A DNA stretch of 37,300 bases from Polyangiaceae bacterium (GTDB lineage: Bacteria > Myxococcota_A > Polyangia > Polyangiales > Polyangiaceae): positions 1 through 37,300 of the forward strand of contig JAFGBI010000029.1 of NCBI GenBank assembly GCA_016933275.1, given 5' to 3'. The position numbers and the translations under genes were made by a program. Positions 18,031 through 25,291 of this stretch are shown piece by piece (position 1 is the first letter of the stretch; every line of letters begins with the position of its first letter). The notes under the pieces were generated by a model. That model worked only from the letters and a program-made list of their open reading frames with translations. It did no database searches and had not been told where the DNA came from.

Positions 18031-19190
18031 CACCGACCGGCCACCGGCTCGCCGCGAAGGGGACGATTTACCTCGACTGGAACGCAACGGCTCCTCCCCT
18101 TGCGGACGCGATCCGCGCCGTGGCATCCGTTGACGCCGCCGCCTGGGCCAACCCATCGAGTGTCCACCGGCTCGGGCGAACCGCACGTGCCAACCTCGAG
18201 GCCGCCCGGGAGGTGGTCGCCCACCTGCTGGGCGCGGAGCGGGAGGATTTGGTCTTCACCTCGGGCGGCACCGAGGCGAACAACCTCGCGCTCCGCCAGG
18301 CAGCCGCGCTGGTCACCAGCCGCCTGGAGCACCCTTCCATCACCCGCGTCGCCGAAGCCCTCGAGCAGGATCGAGTGCCAGTGCGGTGGCTCGCGACAGC
18401 CCCGGATGGCTTGCTCGATCCGGACGAGGTGGCGTCTGCGCTTGCTGGACTCCCCCCACGTTCCGTGGTTGCCATCGCCTGGGCCAACCATGAGACGGGC
18501 GTGATCCAGCCGGTGGCGGAGATCGCGAGACTAGCCTGGAACGTTGGCGCCAAGGTGCACCTTGATGCGGTGCAAGCGGTGGGCAAGCTCGTTGGGGTAC
18601 CCCTCGCTTGGGCCGATACGGTATCGGTTGCCGCCCACAAGCTCGGCGGACCGAAGGGCATTGGCGCCATCGCGTGGCGCTCGAGCGATTCCCTTCGGCC
18701 GTTGCTCCTCGGGGGAGCCCAGGAGCGGGGCCTGCGGCCTGGAACACAGGGCGTAGGGCTTGCCGCCGGGTTCGCCTGCGCCGCGCGATGGGTGATGGAT
18801 GGCGGCTCGGAGCGGCACCGGACGATTGCCCCGCTGCGGGACCGCCTCGAGCAGGCACTCTCCCGCTTCGGGATCGCTAACGGGGCGAATGCCCCGCGGA
18901 TGCCCCATGTCACCAACCTTTCCTTCTACGACTGGCGCGGAGACGAACTCGTGGCAGCTCTCGATCTCGAGGGGATCTGTGCGGCGAGTGGTAGCGCTTG
19001 CTCGGCCGGAACCGCGGAAGTGTCGGCGACGATCGGGGCCATGTTGGGCCGCGAGCGAGCCGAGGCGGCCGTTCGCTTCAGCCTCGGCGAATCCACCACC
19101 GAGGCTGAGGTCGAGGGAGCGATCGCGGTGATGGGGCGTGTACTGGCCCGGGCGGGACGGGAATCACCGGTCGCCGCCTCAGCAGGCTAG
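18027..19190 (+). CDS. NifS/IscS-class cysteine desulfurase
   Basis: A PLP enzyme that takes sulfur from cysteine to give alanine and an enzyme persulfide for Fe-S clusters or tRNA thiolation. The length of 387 residues is typical. Key residues are the TSGGTEANN phosphate loop (78-86), His102 (LEHPSI), ANHETG (153-158, usually ANNExG), the Asp180/Gln183 region (HLDAVQAVGK), PLP Lys205 (AAHKLGGPKG) and catalytic Cys325 in ASGSACSAGT. The short active-site loop is the IscS/NifS group I type. GTG at 18027 overlaps the kinase stop. No iscU, mnmA or thiI neighbour is present, so the sulfur acceptor is unknown. The TAG stop lies within the CTAG that begins a palindromic repeat. Confidence 0.93.
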   Translation: MTPTGHRLAAKGTIYLDWNATAPPLADAIRAVASVDAAAWANPSSVHRLGRTARANLEAAREVVAHLLGAEREDLVFTSGGTEANNLALRQAAALVTSRLEHPSITRVAEALEQDRVPVRWLATAPDGLLDPDEVASALAGLPPRSVVAIAWANHETGVIQPVAEIARLAWNVGAKVHLDAVQAVGKLVGVPLAWADTVSVAAHKLGGPKGIGAIAWRSSDSLRPLLLGGAQERGLRPGTQGVGLAAGFACAARWVMDGGSERHRTIAPLRDRLEQALSRFGIANGANAPRMPHVTNLSFYDWRGDELVAALDLEGICAASGSACSAGTAEVSATIGAMLGRERAEAAVRFSLGESTTEAEVEGAIAVMGRVLARAGRESPVAASAG

Positions 19191-19304
19191 AGCACCGATC
19201 TGGTTGCCGACAGCAACGGCAGCGCTGGAAACGCGTCCGTGCGAGGCGAGGACGCGTTTCCAGCGCTGCCTCGGGAGAGGTCTGCTGTCGGTTTGGTGCT
19301 CTAG
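19187..19304. repeat. Palindromic dispersed element, copy 2 (CTAGAGC...GCTCTAG)
   Basis: A 118-nt near-palindrome bounded by CTAGAGCACC and GGTGCTCTAG (perfect 10-bp ends). Inside are a perfect 9-bp block (CCGACAGCA and its complement) and perfect 21-bp core arms beginning GGCAGCGCTGGAAACG (19218-19238 and 19250-19270) around an 11-nt loop. The unpaired spacers are unequal (10 and 2 nt on the left, 3 and 12 nt on the right) but match those of the copy at 4862-5053. The left CTAG supplies the TAG stop of the cysteine desulfurase gene. It should form a very stable hairpin in RNA and may also act as a 3'-end structure for that gene. Confidence 0.9.
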
Positions 19305-19631
19305 GTCGTTGATTTGACGCAGCAATCAACCTGTTTGCCGCTTTGGGGTCGGCGCTCCTGAGGGGCGAGTCGGGAGGGGGATTGCCAAACGGGTGACGGG
19401 ATACGGCTAGGAAGCCGACATCCTCAAGGGTCACCTCCGTCCTCCCTCCACACCTCCAGTGACACCTCGCATTGTCCGCAGAAACGACGGTATCCACGGA
19501 GAAAAATCGCGGTGGTTTGGGCGGCGGCGCGCAGCCATTCAGTGTATTGGCGGGGCCGAATCCCTGAACAGAGGTTACGCAGAGGGGGCGCCGTCGGGCC
19601 CGATCTCAGGAACCTGTCTCGAAATGGTTGG
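19305..19631. other. Intergenic stretch without recognised content
   Basis: About 330 nt between the palindromic repeat and the convergent rlmB stop. Short frames exist on both strands, for example one on the minus strand with a CGQC-like motif that starts inside rlmB. None has a plausible start, codon bias or family match. It may be degenerate former coding DNA. Confidence 0.4.
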
Positions 19632-20522
19632 CTAATTGACCAATCTTGCTCGACTTTCAACCACGGCATAGAGCGCGACCGCAGCTGCCACCGAGGCGTT
19701 GAGGGAGTCTATCGCACCTTCGCCCACGATCGAAACGACCTGCGAACAGGCACGTCGAACGGAACGGCGGAGTCCCTCGTGCTCGCTCCCCACCACCAGG
19801 ATGGTTGGTCCCCTCAGGTCACGGTCGGATAGCCGCACGGGCGCGTGGGCGTCGAGCCCCAAGACGTCGACGCCCTGGTCACGCGCCGCGTTCAGCCAAC
19901 CCACCAGGGAGGTTACTCGACAGAGGGTGGCGTGCTCCACAGCTCCTGCGGAGGCACGAAACGTGGCTGCCGTGAGCGGCGCGGACGCGTGTTCGGGCCA
20001 GACGACAGGGGCGCGGGCGATGGCCACTGCGCTGCGTATCGTGGCGCCGAAGTTCTGTGGATCTTGGATCTGGTCGAGCGCGAGGGCGATGAGGTTTGGG
20101 CGTCCGAGGAGCGAGAAGGCGTCCACGAACGCGAGTGGTGGCGCCCAGGCGAGCACACCCTGGTGCTGGGTGCCCGCGGCTAGTCCGTCGAGTTCCGTGC
20201 TCGGCAAACGCACGATCGTCTGCACTCCATGGTCCCGGGCGAATCGGGCGACTGCGTCCAGCCTGGGGAGCGACCGCGCGTCAATCGCCACGCGGTAGAG
20301 GTTCGGGCCGTGGACTCGGATGGCCTCACGGACGGGCTGCAGCCCGACGATCAGTCGATCCTCGGCTTCCGATCCGAGGACGGGGGTTGGGGAACGATGA
20401 GGGGGGCGACCTGCGTGTCGTCGGTTGCCCCGGGACTCGACGTTCTCGCCCGCGAGGTATCGTTCGCCAGCGGTTGCAGGTCGGGGGCCGGAGGCCGCTT
20501 GGTTGCGATCACGAGGGGCCAT
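19632..20522 (-). CDS. rlmB: RlmB-like 23S rRNA 2'-O-methyltransferase (SpoU/TrmH family)
   Basis: SAM-dependent 2'-O-ribose methyltransferase of the SPOUT class. RlmB methylates G2251 in 23S rRNA. The 296 residues comprise a basic disordered N-terminus (1-55), a substrate-binding domain (LIVGLQPVREAIR onward) and the knotted catalytic domain. Motif 1 is LDQIQDPQNFGATIRSA (149-165), motif 2 is ILVVGSEHEGL (241-251) and motif 3 is AIDSLNASVAAAVALY (270-285). The YfiF and TrmH branches share these motifs; the N-terminal domain favours RlmB. ATG at 20522 overlaps the pyrF stop by 14 nt and has a GGAG site within pyrF, so the two genes are co-transcribed. Confidence 0.88.
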   Translation of the reverse strand: MAPRDRNQAASGPRPATAGERYLAGENVESRGNRRHAGRPPHRSPTPVLGSEAEDRLIVGLQPVREAIRVHGPNLYRVAIDARSLPRLDAVARFARDHGVQTIVRLPSTELDGLAAGTQHQGVLAWAPPLAFVDAFSLLGRPNLIALALDQIQDPQNFGATIRSAVAIARAPVVWPEHASAPLTAATFRASAGAVEHATLCRVTSLVGWLNAARDQGVDVLGLDAHAPVRLSDRDLRGPTILVVGSEHEGLRRSVRRACSQVVSIVGEGAIDSLNASVAAAVALYAVVESRARLVN

Positions 20523-21231
20523 TCGCGGCTCCCGCGATCTCGGCCACGATCGCCTCTGCGGCGGCGGCGGGGTCAGCCGCGTCGCGGATGGGTCGTCCCA
20601 CGACCAGCAGCGAGGCGCCATCACGGACGGCGCGGGCAGGGGTTGCCACCCGCTTCTGGTCGTCGTCATGCGGGCCGTTGGGGCGGATGCCGGGCGTGAC
20701 GAGGATGGTGGCCGGATCGAGCGCGTTGCGTAGGAGGCTCACCTCGGCCGCCGAGCACACGAGTCCAGGCATCCCGGCCCCACGAGCCAGCCGCGCGAGG
20801 CGCAGAGCCTGTGTGGCGGGTGGGTCGCCGACTCCCATCGCTTCGAGGTCGGTGGCGTCGAGCGAGGTCAGTACGGTGACCGCGAGCAGAGTCAGCGGCG
20901 AGCCTTCGGCTGCCCTGACGGCCGCCTCCAACATTCCCCGGCCACCCACCGCGTGGACGGTGAGGTAGCGCACGCGGTGGCTGGCCGCGGCGCGAACCGA
21001 TCGCTCGACGGTGGCCGGGATGTCGTGGAGCTTCAGGTCGAGGAAGATGTCGCACCCGAGCTCGGCTCCGAGTTCGATGGCTCGCGGCCCCTCACGAACG
21101 AACAGCTCGAGGCCGATCTTCAGCACCCCGACGTGAGCGGCGACCCGGGAGGCGCCCTCCCGCGCTGCCTCGAGCGATGGATAGTCGAGGGCGAACGCGA
21201 GGCGGGAGCGGGCTGCCAAGAGGGGTGTCAT
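20509..21231 (-). CDS. pyrF: Orotidine 5'-phosphate decarboxylase
   Basis: PyrF converts OMP to UMP, the last step of de novo pyrimidine synthesis, in the cytosol. The 240-residue TIM barrel has Asp16 (FALDYPS), Lys38 (VLKIGLE), the catalytic signature FLDLKLHDIP (63-72, with Asp65, Lys67 and Asp70), the phosphate-binding VTPGIRP near residue 190 and VVGRPI near the C-terminus. It lies between a coiled-coil membrane protein gene (69-nt gap upstream) and rlmB (14-nt overlap). Confidence 0.96.
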   Translation of the reverse strand: MTPLLAARSRLAFALDYPSLEAAREGASRVAAHVGVLKIGLELFVREGPRAIELGAELGCDIFLDLKLHDIPATVERSVRAAASHRVRYLTVHAVGGRGMLEAAVRAAEGSPLTLLAVTVLTSLDATDLEAMGVGDPPATQALRLARLARGAGMPGLVCSAAEVSLLRNALDPATILVTPGIRPNGPHDDDQKRVATPARAVRDGASLLVVGRPIRDAADPAAAAEAIVAEIAGAANGPS

Positions 21232-21300
21232 AGCCGTACCTAGGCCCCCAGCGACGAGCCCGAGGCCAGCATCGAGCCAAAATGGGTCGCGGTCCGTCGA

Positions 21301-22050
21301 TCACAGGCAAGAACAGAGCGGATCACCCGGCGGGCAGTTGCAGGGCTTGGCGGTGTCGCCGCCAGCCTTGGGACGGGGTCCGCCGCCGCGGGTGTTCATC
21401 TTGTTTGCTTCCTGCTTGGCCTTGGCCAGCTGGGCCTCGAGCTTTGCCCGCTCGGCCTCGTCCTTGGTGGATGCGAGCTGGTTCTTCAGAGCCTCCTGCT
21501 CGCGCGCGTTCTGCTCCATCGAGCGCTTGAGCTGTTCCTTCTCGGCTTCGATCACCTGGCGTTGTGCCTCGAGGGCTGCCTCTTTTGCCTTCTGCTGCTG
21601 TGACCAGTTGCTGAACAGGACCCCTCCCCCAATCCCACCAATCAAGAGCACCGCGACCAGCCCAATCGCCATGTAGGTGAGGCGCTTCTTGGTCTGGTCC
21701 TGGGCGAGAGCCGCGAGATTGTGCTCGTGCGCCTGCGTGGCCGCCATGGCTTCCATCCGAGCGCGCTGCTCGGTCTCCGCCCGGGCCTTCTCGATCTCCG
21801 CGTGGTGGATTGCCTCGAGTCGGGCAGTCTCCTCTCGGCGTCGCTGCTCCTCGAGCCGGCGCGCCTCTTCCTCGGCCCGGAGTCGTTCCTCCTCGGCTTC
21901 TCGACGGGCGCGTTCCTCCGCGGCGCGACGCTCGGCATCCGCGCGCGCGCGGGCCTCCTTCTCGGCTTCTTCCGTCTTGATCCGGTCCTCTTCGAGGTTC
22001 ATCAGCTCTTTGAGAGAGAAGAGAACGGAGCTTTCTTTCTGTTCGGCCAT
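21301..22050 (-). CDS. Membrane coiled-coil protein with CxC...CxC tail
   Basis: This encodes 249 residues: a long Glu/Arg/Ala-rich helix (about 20-120), one membrane helix (about 126-146, TYMAIGLVAVLLIGGIGGG), a second coiled coil (150-217), then a Gly/Pro/Lys linker and a tail ending CNCPPGDPLCSCL (Cys237, 239, 246, 248). Without a signal peptide, the N-terminal coiled coil is probably cytosolic and the second one periplasmic, as judged by the positive residues before the helix. The paired CxC motifs could bind metal or form disulfides. I recognise no named family. The ATG at 22050 overlaps the TAA of a doubtful upstream ORF. A plausible sigma-70-type promoter lies about 60 nt upstream. Confidence 0.85.
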   Translation of the reverse strand: MAEQKESSVLFSLKELMNLEEDRIKTEEAEKEARARADAERRAAEERARREAEEERLRAEEEARRLEEQRRREETARLEAIHHAEIEKARAETEQRARMEAMAATQAHEHNLAALAQDQTKKRLTYMAIGLVAVLLIGGIGGGVLFSNWSQQQKAKEAALEAQRQVIEAEKEQLKRSMEQNAREQEALKNQLASTKDEAERAKLEAQLAKAKQEANKMNTRGGGPRPKAGGDTAKPCNCPPGDPLCSCL

Positions 22051-22526
22051 TAGCGTTCCTCGGGCGGGGATGCTCGCGGCGAGTTCACCGAGCCGGAGCC
22101 ACGCTTGCGCATAGCAATCCGCAATGGATTTCTCAACCGAAGCGTGCGGCTAATGTAGACGAACTCGGGGTGTTGGCCCAGTAGGAGAGTGTTCCGTAGG
22201 ACCCGCGTCTCCCCACCTGTCTTGGGCTGGTTCATCGGCCGCGCGTTTCGGGCCCGGTTTCCCCCCGCGAGCGCGTTCGCGTCGGGATGGGTGGGTTCTG
22301 GTGGGGCGAATCGTGAAGCAGAGCCGCCCTTCTCTCGGGCGAGGACGCCAATCGACGGGAAGATCGGTGGGTCTGGGGTCCGGTCCACCCGCCCCGGGCA
22401 GCTACGGCTCGAAAAATCCACTCTGGTGGCGGCTCCGGTGGTCGCGGGTAGCGCCACCGGCTCTGGAGCTGGCGGCGCCACCTTCCCGTCCAAGACCCCG
22501 TCCAAGGTCTGCCCATGGAGAATCAC
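22050..22526 (-). CDS. Doubtful 158-residue ORF filling the mlaD to coiled-coil gap
   Basis: The frame begins at GTG overlapping the mlaD stop (GTGA) and ends TAA overlapping the next start (TAATG), so it exactly bridges the two genes. Against it, many codons end in A or T (CCA, GGA, ATT, CTA, AGA), unlike the neighbours. The product is Pro/Arg-rich with no recognisable domain, and a promoter-like sequence lies inside it. I lean towards noncoding or degenerate sequence, but the double overlap is worth recording. Confidence 0.25.
   Translation of the reverse strand: MILHGQTLDGVLDGKVAPPAPEPVALPATTGAATRVDFSSRSCPGRVDRTPDPPIFPSIGVLAREKGGSASRFAPPEPTHPDANALAGGNRARNARPMNQPKTGGETRVLRNTLLLGQHPEFVYISRTLRLRNPLRIAMRKRGSGSVNSPRASPPEER
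22108..22136 (-). promoter_or_regulatory. Candidate sigma-70-type promoter for the coiled-coil gene
   Basis: On the minus strand, TTGAGA (22136-22131) and TATGCG (22113-22108) are separated by exactly 17 nt, in a locally AT-richer patch about 58 nt upstream of the ATG at 22050. The -10 box is only a partial match. Confidence 0.35.
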
Positions 22527-23566
22527 TCCCGCCAGAAGAGCTTCCAGGGGTTGTGCTTCAGGTCGCGGAGGAGCTCCTGGAGATCGTCGTAGATCGCCTC
22601 GTCCATGACCAGGGCACCCAGCGTGCCCTGACCACGCTTGACTCGGGAGACTACGTCTCGAGTGTCCGCAACAGCTCCCTTCGCGTCCGTTGCGGCCCCC
22701 TTGAGGGTCGCGGCGGCGTCGCCGACATCTCGGGTGATCTGGCGGTACCGTTCGAGTTGGTCGTCACTGGAGAGCGCCCCGGTGATCTTCTTCGCATCGC
22801 CCAGGACCGCCCGTCCGTCACGCACGAGGGGTGGCAACTCCCGATCGAGCGTGCCCGTTGCCCGTTCGACGTTGTTGAGGATCCGGTCGACCTGGGGCCC
22901 GGTGACGTATCGCTCGCGAGCTTCACGCATGGTGTCGTTGGCTTCCATCGTGAGGCTCTCGGTGTTGCTCACGATCGCGTCGATCTTCTCCCTGTTGTTG
23001 CGGAAGAAGTCTCCGGTCCCCTTGAGCGTCGAGTGGAGCCCGTTGAAGGTCTCCTCTATCTTCGTTTCGTTGCGGGAGATGCTGGCGTAGGCCTTGTGCA
23101 ATAGCTCGTAGCTCTCACTGAGCAAGAGGTCGAGGCGCGGGGGGCTCACGCCGGTCACCACCGCGCCGTCCCAGAGGACGGGTTGCTCGGCGGTTCCGGG
23201 CTCCACTGCCAGGAACTGCTCACCGAGGAGGCCATTCGTGGTCACGTACCAACGCGAATTGGCACGCAATGCCTTCCGGTACCGCTGCTCGAGTTTCGCC
23301 ACCACGCGGATCGGCGGGGCTGGCTCCTGGGTGGTGGAGTCGATCTCGCCTCCACGGAACTGGACCTCGGCGACCTTCCCGATCTGCATCCCCGCCATGC
23401 GCACCGGGGCTCCCGCCTGCAGCGCGCCCGGGTTCTCGAAATCGACATGAATCGTGAGGGTCGGTTCGAGGGTGAATCCCCCCATCACCACGATGAACCC
23501 GGCGAGGAGGGCCAGCGCCACCAGGATGAGCGCTCCTACCTTGACCTCGATCGACCGCTGGGACAT
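22523..23566 (-). CDS. mlaD: MlaD-like MCE-domain lipid-transport protein
   Basis: This encodes 347 residues. ATG at 23566 (MSQRSIEVKVG) starts the standard MlaD layout. A short cytosolic end is followed by one membrane helix (about 10-30, ALILVALALLAGFIVVMGG), then an MCE domain (about 34-125: FENPGALQAGAPVRMAGMQIG ends the first strand pair, and GLLGEQFLAVEPG is the typical later motif). A long helical tail (to ~325) follows. MCE proteins form hexameric rings that bind phospholipid on the periplasmic side and sit on an MlaE permease dimer. It lies 111 nt downstream of an MlaF-type ATPase gene on the same strand. The permeases are encoded on the opposite strand nearby. Confidence 0.93.
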   Translation of the reverse strand: MSQRSIEVKVGALILVALALLAGFIVVMGGFTLEPTLTIHVDFENPGALQAGAPVRMAGMQIGKVAEVQFRGGEIDSTTQEPAPPIRVVAKLEQRYRKALRANSRWYVTTNGLLGEQFLAVEPGTAEQPVLWDGAVVTGVSPPRLDLLLSESYELLHKAYASISRNETKIEETFNGLHSTLKGTGDFFRNNREKIDAIVSNTESLTMEANDTMREARERYVTGPQVDRILNNVERATGTLDRELPPLVRDGRAVLGDAKKITGALSSDDQLERYRQITRDVGDAAATLKGAATDAKGAVADTRDVVSRVKRGQGTLGALVMDEAIYDDLQELLRDLKHNPWKLFWRE

Positions 23567-23677
23567 GGGGGCTAATGTGCCACGAGGAGGCACTTCGGTG
23601 CGACGGGGTCGTTCCAGGGCGAGGACCGCCTGAGGGCCTGGCGGCAAAACACCGGTCGGGACGGCGGAACTCGAAGC

Positions 23678-24430
23678 TCATGCATCCATGGGGCCCTCCG
23701 CGCACCCGTGGATGAACTGCTGAATGATGGGATCCGGGGAGGCCAGGAACTCGGAAGGGGTGCCGATGAGGAGCACCTCGCCATGGTAGAGCATGACGAT
23801 TCGGTCTGCGATCGTGAAGATACTCGCGAGGTCATGGGACACGACGATACTGGTCACCCCGAGCTCCTCGCTCAGTTTCCGGATCAAGCGATCGACGCGG
23901 CGTGCGCTCACTGGATCGAGACTGGTCGTCGGCTCGTCGAACAGGATGTACCGGGGCTCGAGGGTGAGGGCGCGGGCGATGGCGACGCGCTTGCGCATCC
24001 CGTCCCCGAGCTCTGCGGGGTAACGGTCCGCGAAATCGCCCATCTGGACCCGCTCGAGCAGCTCGACGGCGCGGCTGCGCGCTTCCCGAGCACCGCAACG
24101 AAAATGCTTGACCAGGGGAAGCGCGACATTCTCCGAGCAGCTCATCGAGTCGAAGAGGGTCGCGTGTTGAAAGACCATCGCGCACTTCTTGCGGACCGCG
24201 AACATCTGCCGCTCGTTGAGGTCGGTGATGTCCTCGCCGTCGAGGATGATGCGACCGTGGTCAGGACGGAGCAGACCCACCAGGTGCTTGATGAGGACGC
24301 TCTTGCCCACTCCCGAGGCGCCGATGATGAAGAGGACCTCGCCATCGGTGACGTCGAAGCTCACCTTCCTCAGGACGCGCTTCTCTCCGAAGCTCTTTTC
24401 GAGGTCACGGAAAGAGATCATGGTGGACAT
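23678..24430 (-). CDS. mlaF: MlaF-like ABC ATPase (first copy), atypical signature motif
   Basis: The 250-residue ATPase of an MCE lipid transporter. Walker A is GASGVGKS (37-44), the Q-loop Gln88 (MVFQHATLFD), Walker B ILFDEP (162-167), the D-loop SLDP and the H-loop His199 (VVSHDL). The C-terminal QQFIHG motif is typical of MlaF. The signature, normally LSGGM/Q, reads LGDGM (141-145). ATG at 24430 is preferred; ATG at 24421 (MISFRDLEKSFG) is equally possible. It is followed by mlaD and diverges from the Cys-rich protein gene (96 nt apart), so a shared promoter region at 24431-24526 is likely; that stretch has an AT-rich patch. Confidence 0.93.
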   Translation of the reverse strand: MSTMISFRDLEKSFGEKRVLRKVSFDVTDGEVLFIIGASGVGKSVLIKHLVGLLRPDHGRIILDGEDITDLNERQMFAVRKKCAMVFQHATLFDSMSCSENVALPLVKHFRCGAREARSRAVELLERVQMGDFADRYPAELGDGMRKRVAIARALTLEPRYILFDEPTTSLDPVSARRVDRLIRKLSEELGVTSIVVSHDLASIFTIADRIVMLYHGEVLLIGTPSEFLASPDPIIQQFIHGCAEGPMDA

Positions 24431-24526
24431 GGGCCATCTGGCGCGGCACATGTTGTGCCGCCAACGACCATAGACGCAATTTTCTTCGCACGGAACGGTT
24501 CTTGCTGGAGGTTCCTCTGGGCTGTC

Positions 24527-25195
24527 ATGGCGATCCTGCCCCGAATCCCGACCGTCGGTTTCTGCCTCGCTTCAGGACTGCTCGCGTTCGCGGGGCAATC
24601 GGCCTGCACTCGTGCGGATCCCTCGACCCCGAGCCAGGCGTCACCGAGCTACTTTAGCCACAGCCCGAAGGTGTGTGGAATCGACGAAGCTCGGGAGTAC
24701 TTCTGCGACGAGCTGCTCCCTCGGGAATCGGCGCTGCCTGCGGTGCCGCCCTACGAGGACTGCCCCGGCGTGGTGGACGAACACGTCGGGGAGTTGGATC
24801 CGACGCCGACGGTCGCTGTCTTCGACCCGAGCTACACGGAGCACATCCGCAAGCGACAACCGCCCGGCAACAGCTGCTGCTACAGCTGGTGCTCGAAGAT
24901 AACCCTCCGGGATCCGGCGACGGTGGACCCGCGTGCGGGTTGCGATGACGCCAGGGCGATTCGGGAGACGTACTGCCTCGACGAGCCGGAGGCCGGGACG
25001 AGCAGGCCGAGTCCGTCACCGTACGAACGGTGCCCGGATGCGATAGCGCCCCCCGAGGTGGCCGCGTTCTACGCCCCCCAGGGTGCGCTGTTCGACCCGA
25101 CCGAGACCGGTACTCGACGTCAGCGTGGGTTTCGGGAGTGCTGCTACGCTTGGTGTTCGGTCGTCCCCCAAGGGGGCGTGAGCGCGCGCTGGTAG
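24527..25195 (+). CDS. Exported protein with two copies of a six-cysteine CCYxWC domain
   Basis: This encodes 222 residues. ATG at 24527 opens a signal peptide (FCLASGLLAFAGQSAC), possibly lipidated at Cys27. The mature protein is an internal duplication. Copy A has Cys50, 60, 79, 117, 118 and 122; copy B has Cys139, 150, 169, 205, 206 and 210. Spacings are nearly identical (10/19/38/1/4 and 11/19/36/1/4). Both copies share PYExCP in the middle, FDP before the last block, and end in CCYSWCS or CCYAWCS. Twelve cysteines in an exported protein suggest disulfides or metal binding. I recognise no family. A GGAGG site lies 15 nt before the ATG, which is unusually far. It sits 96 nt upstream of the MlaE genes on the same strand. 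Confidence 0.8.
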   Translation: MAILPRIPTVGFCLASGLLAFAGQSACTRADPSTPSQASPSYFSHSPKVCGIDEAREYFCDELLPRESALPAVPPYEDCPGVVDEHVGELDPTPTVAVFDPSYTEHIRKRQPPGNSCCYSWCSKITLRDPATVDPRAGCDDARAIRETYCLDEPEAGTSRPSPSPYERCPDAIAPPEVAAFYAPQGALFDPTETGTRRQRGFRECCYAWCSVVPQGGVSARW

Positions 25196-25291
25196 CCGGG
25201 CACCCGAGCGGACCGCGCGGACGATCCTCGATGGGGTGAGCACGGGATCGCGTGGGTGTGTCCAATGGGGCAGTGGTGGTAGACGTTGGTC

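Noticed and set aside
19424-19669. Short minus-strand frame with a CGQC motif, possibly a transposase or zinc-finger remnant
   Set aside because: It starts inside rlmB, has no ribosome site, and the similarity is too weak to support any family.
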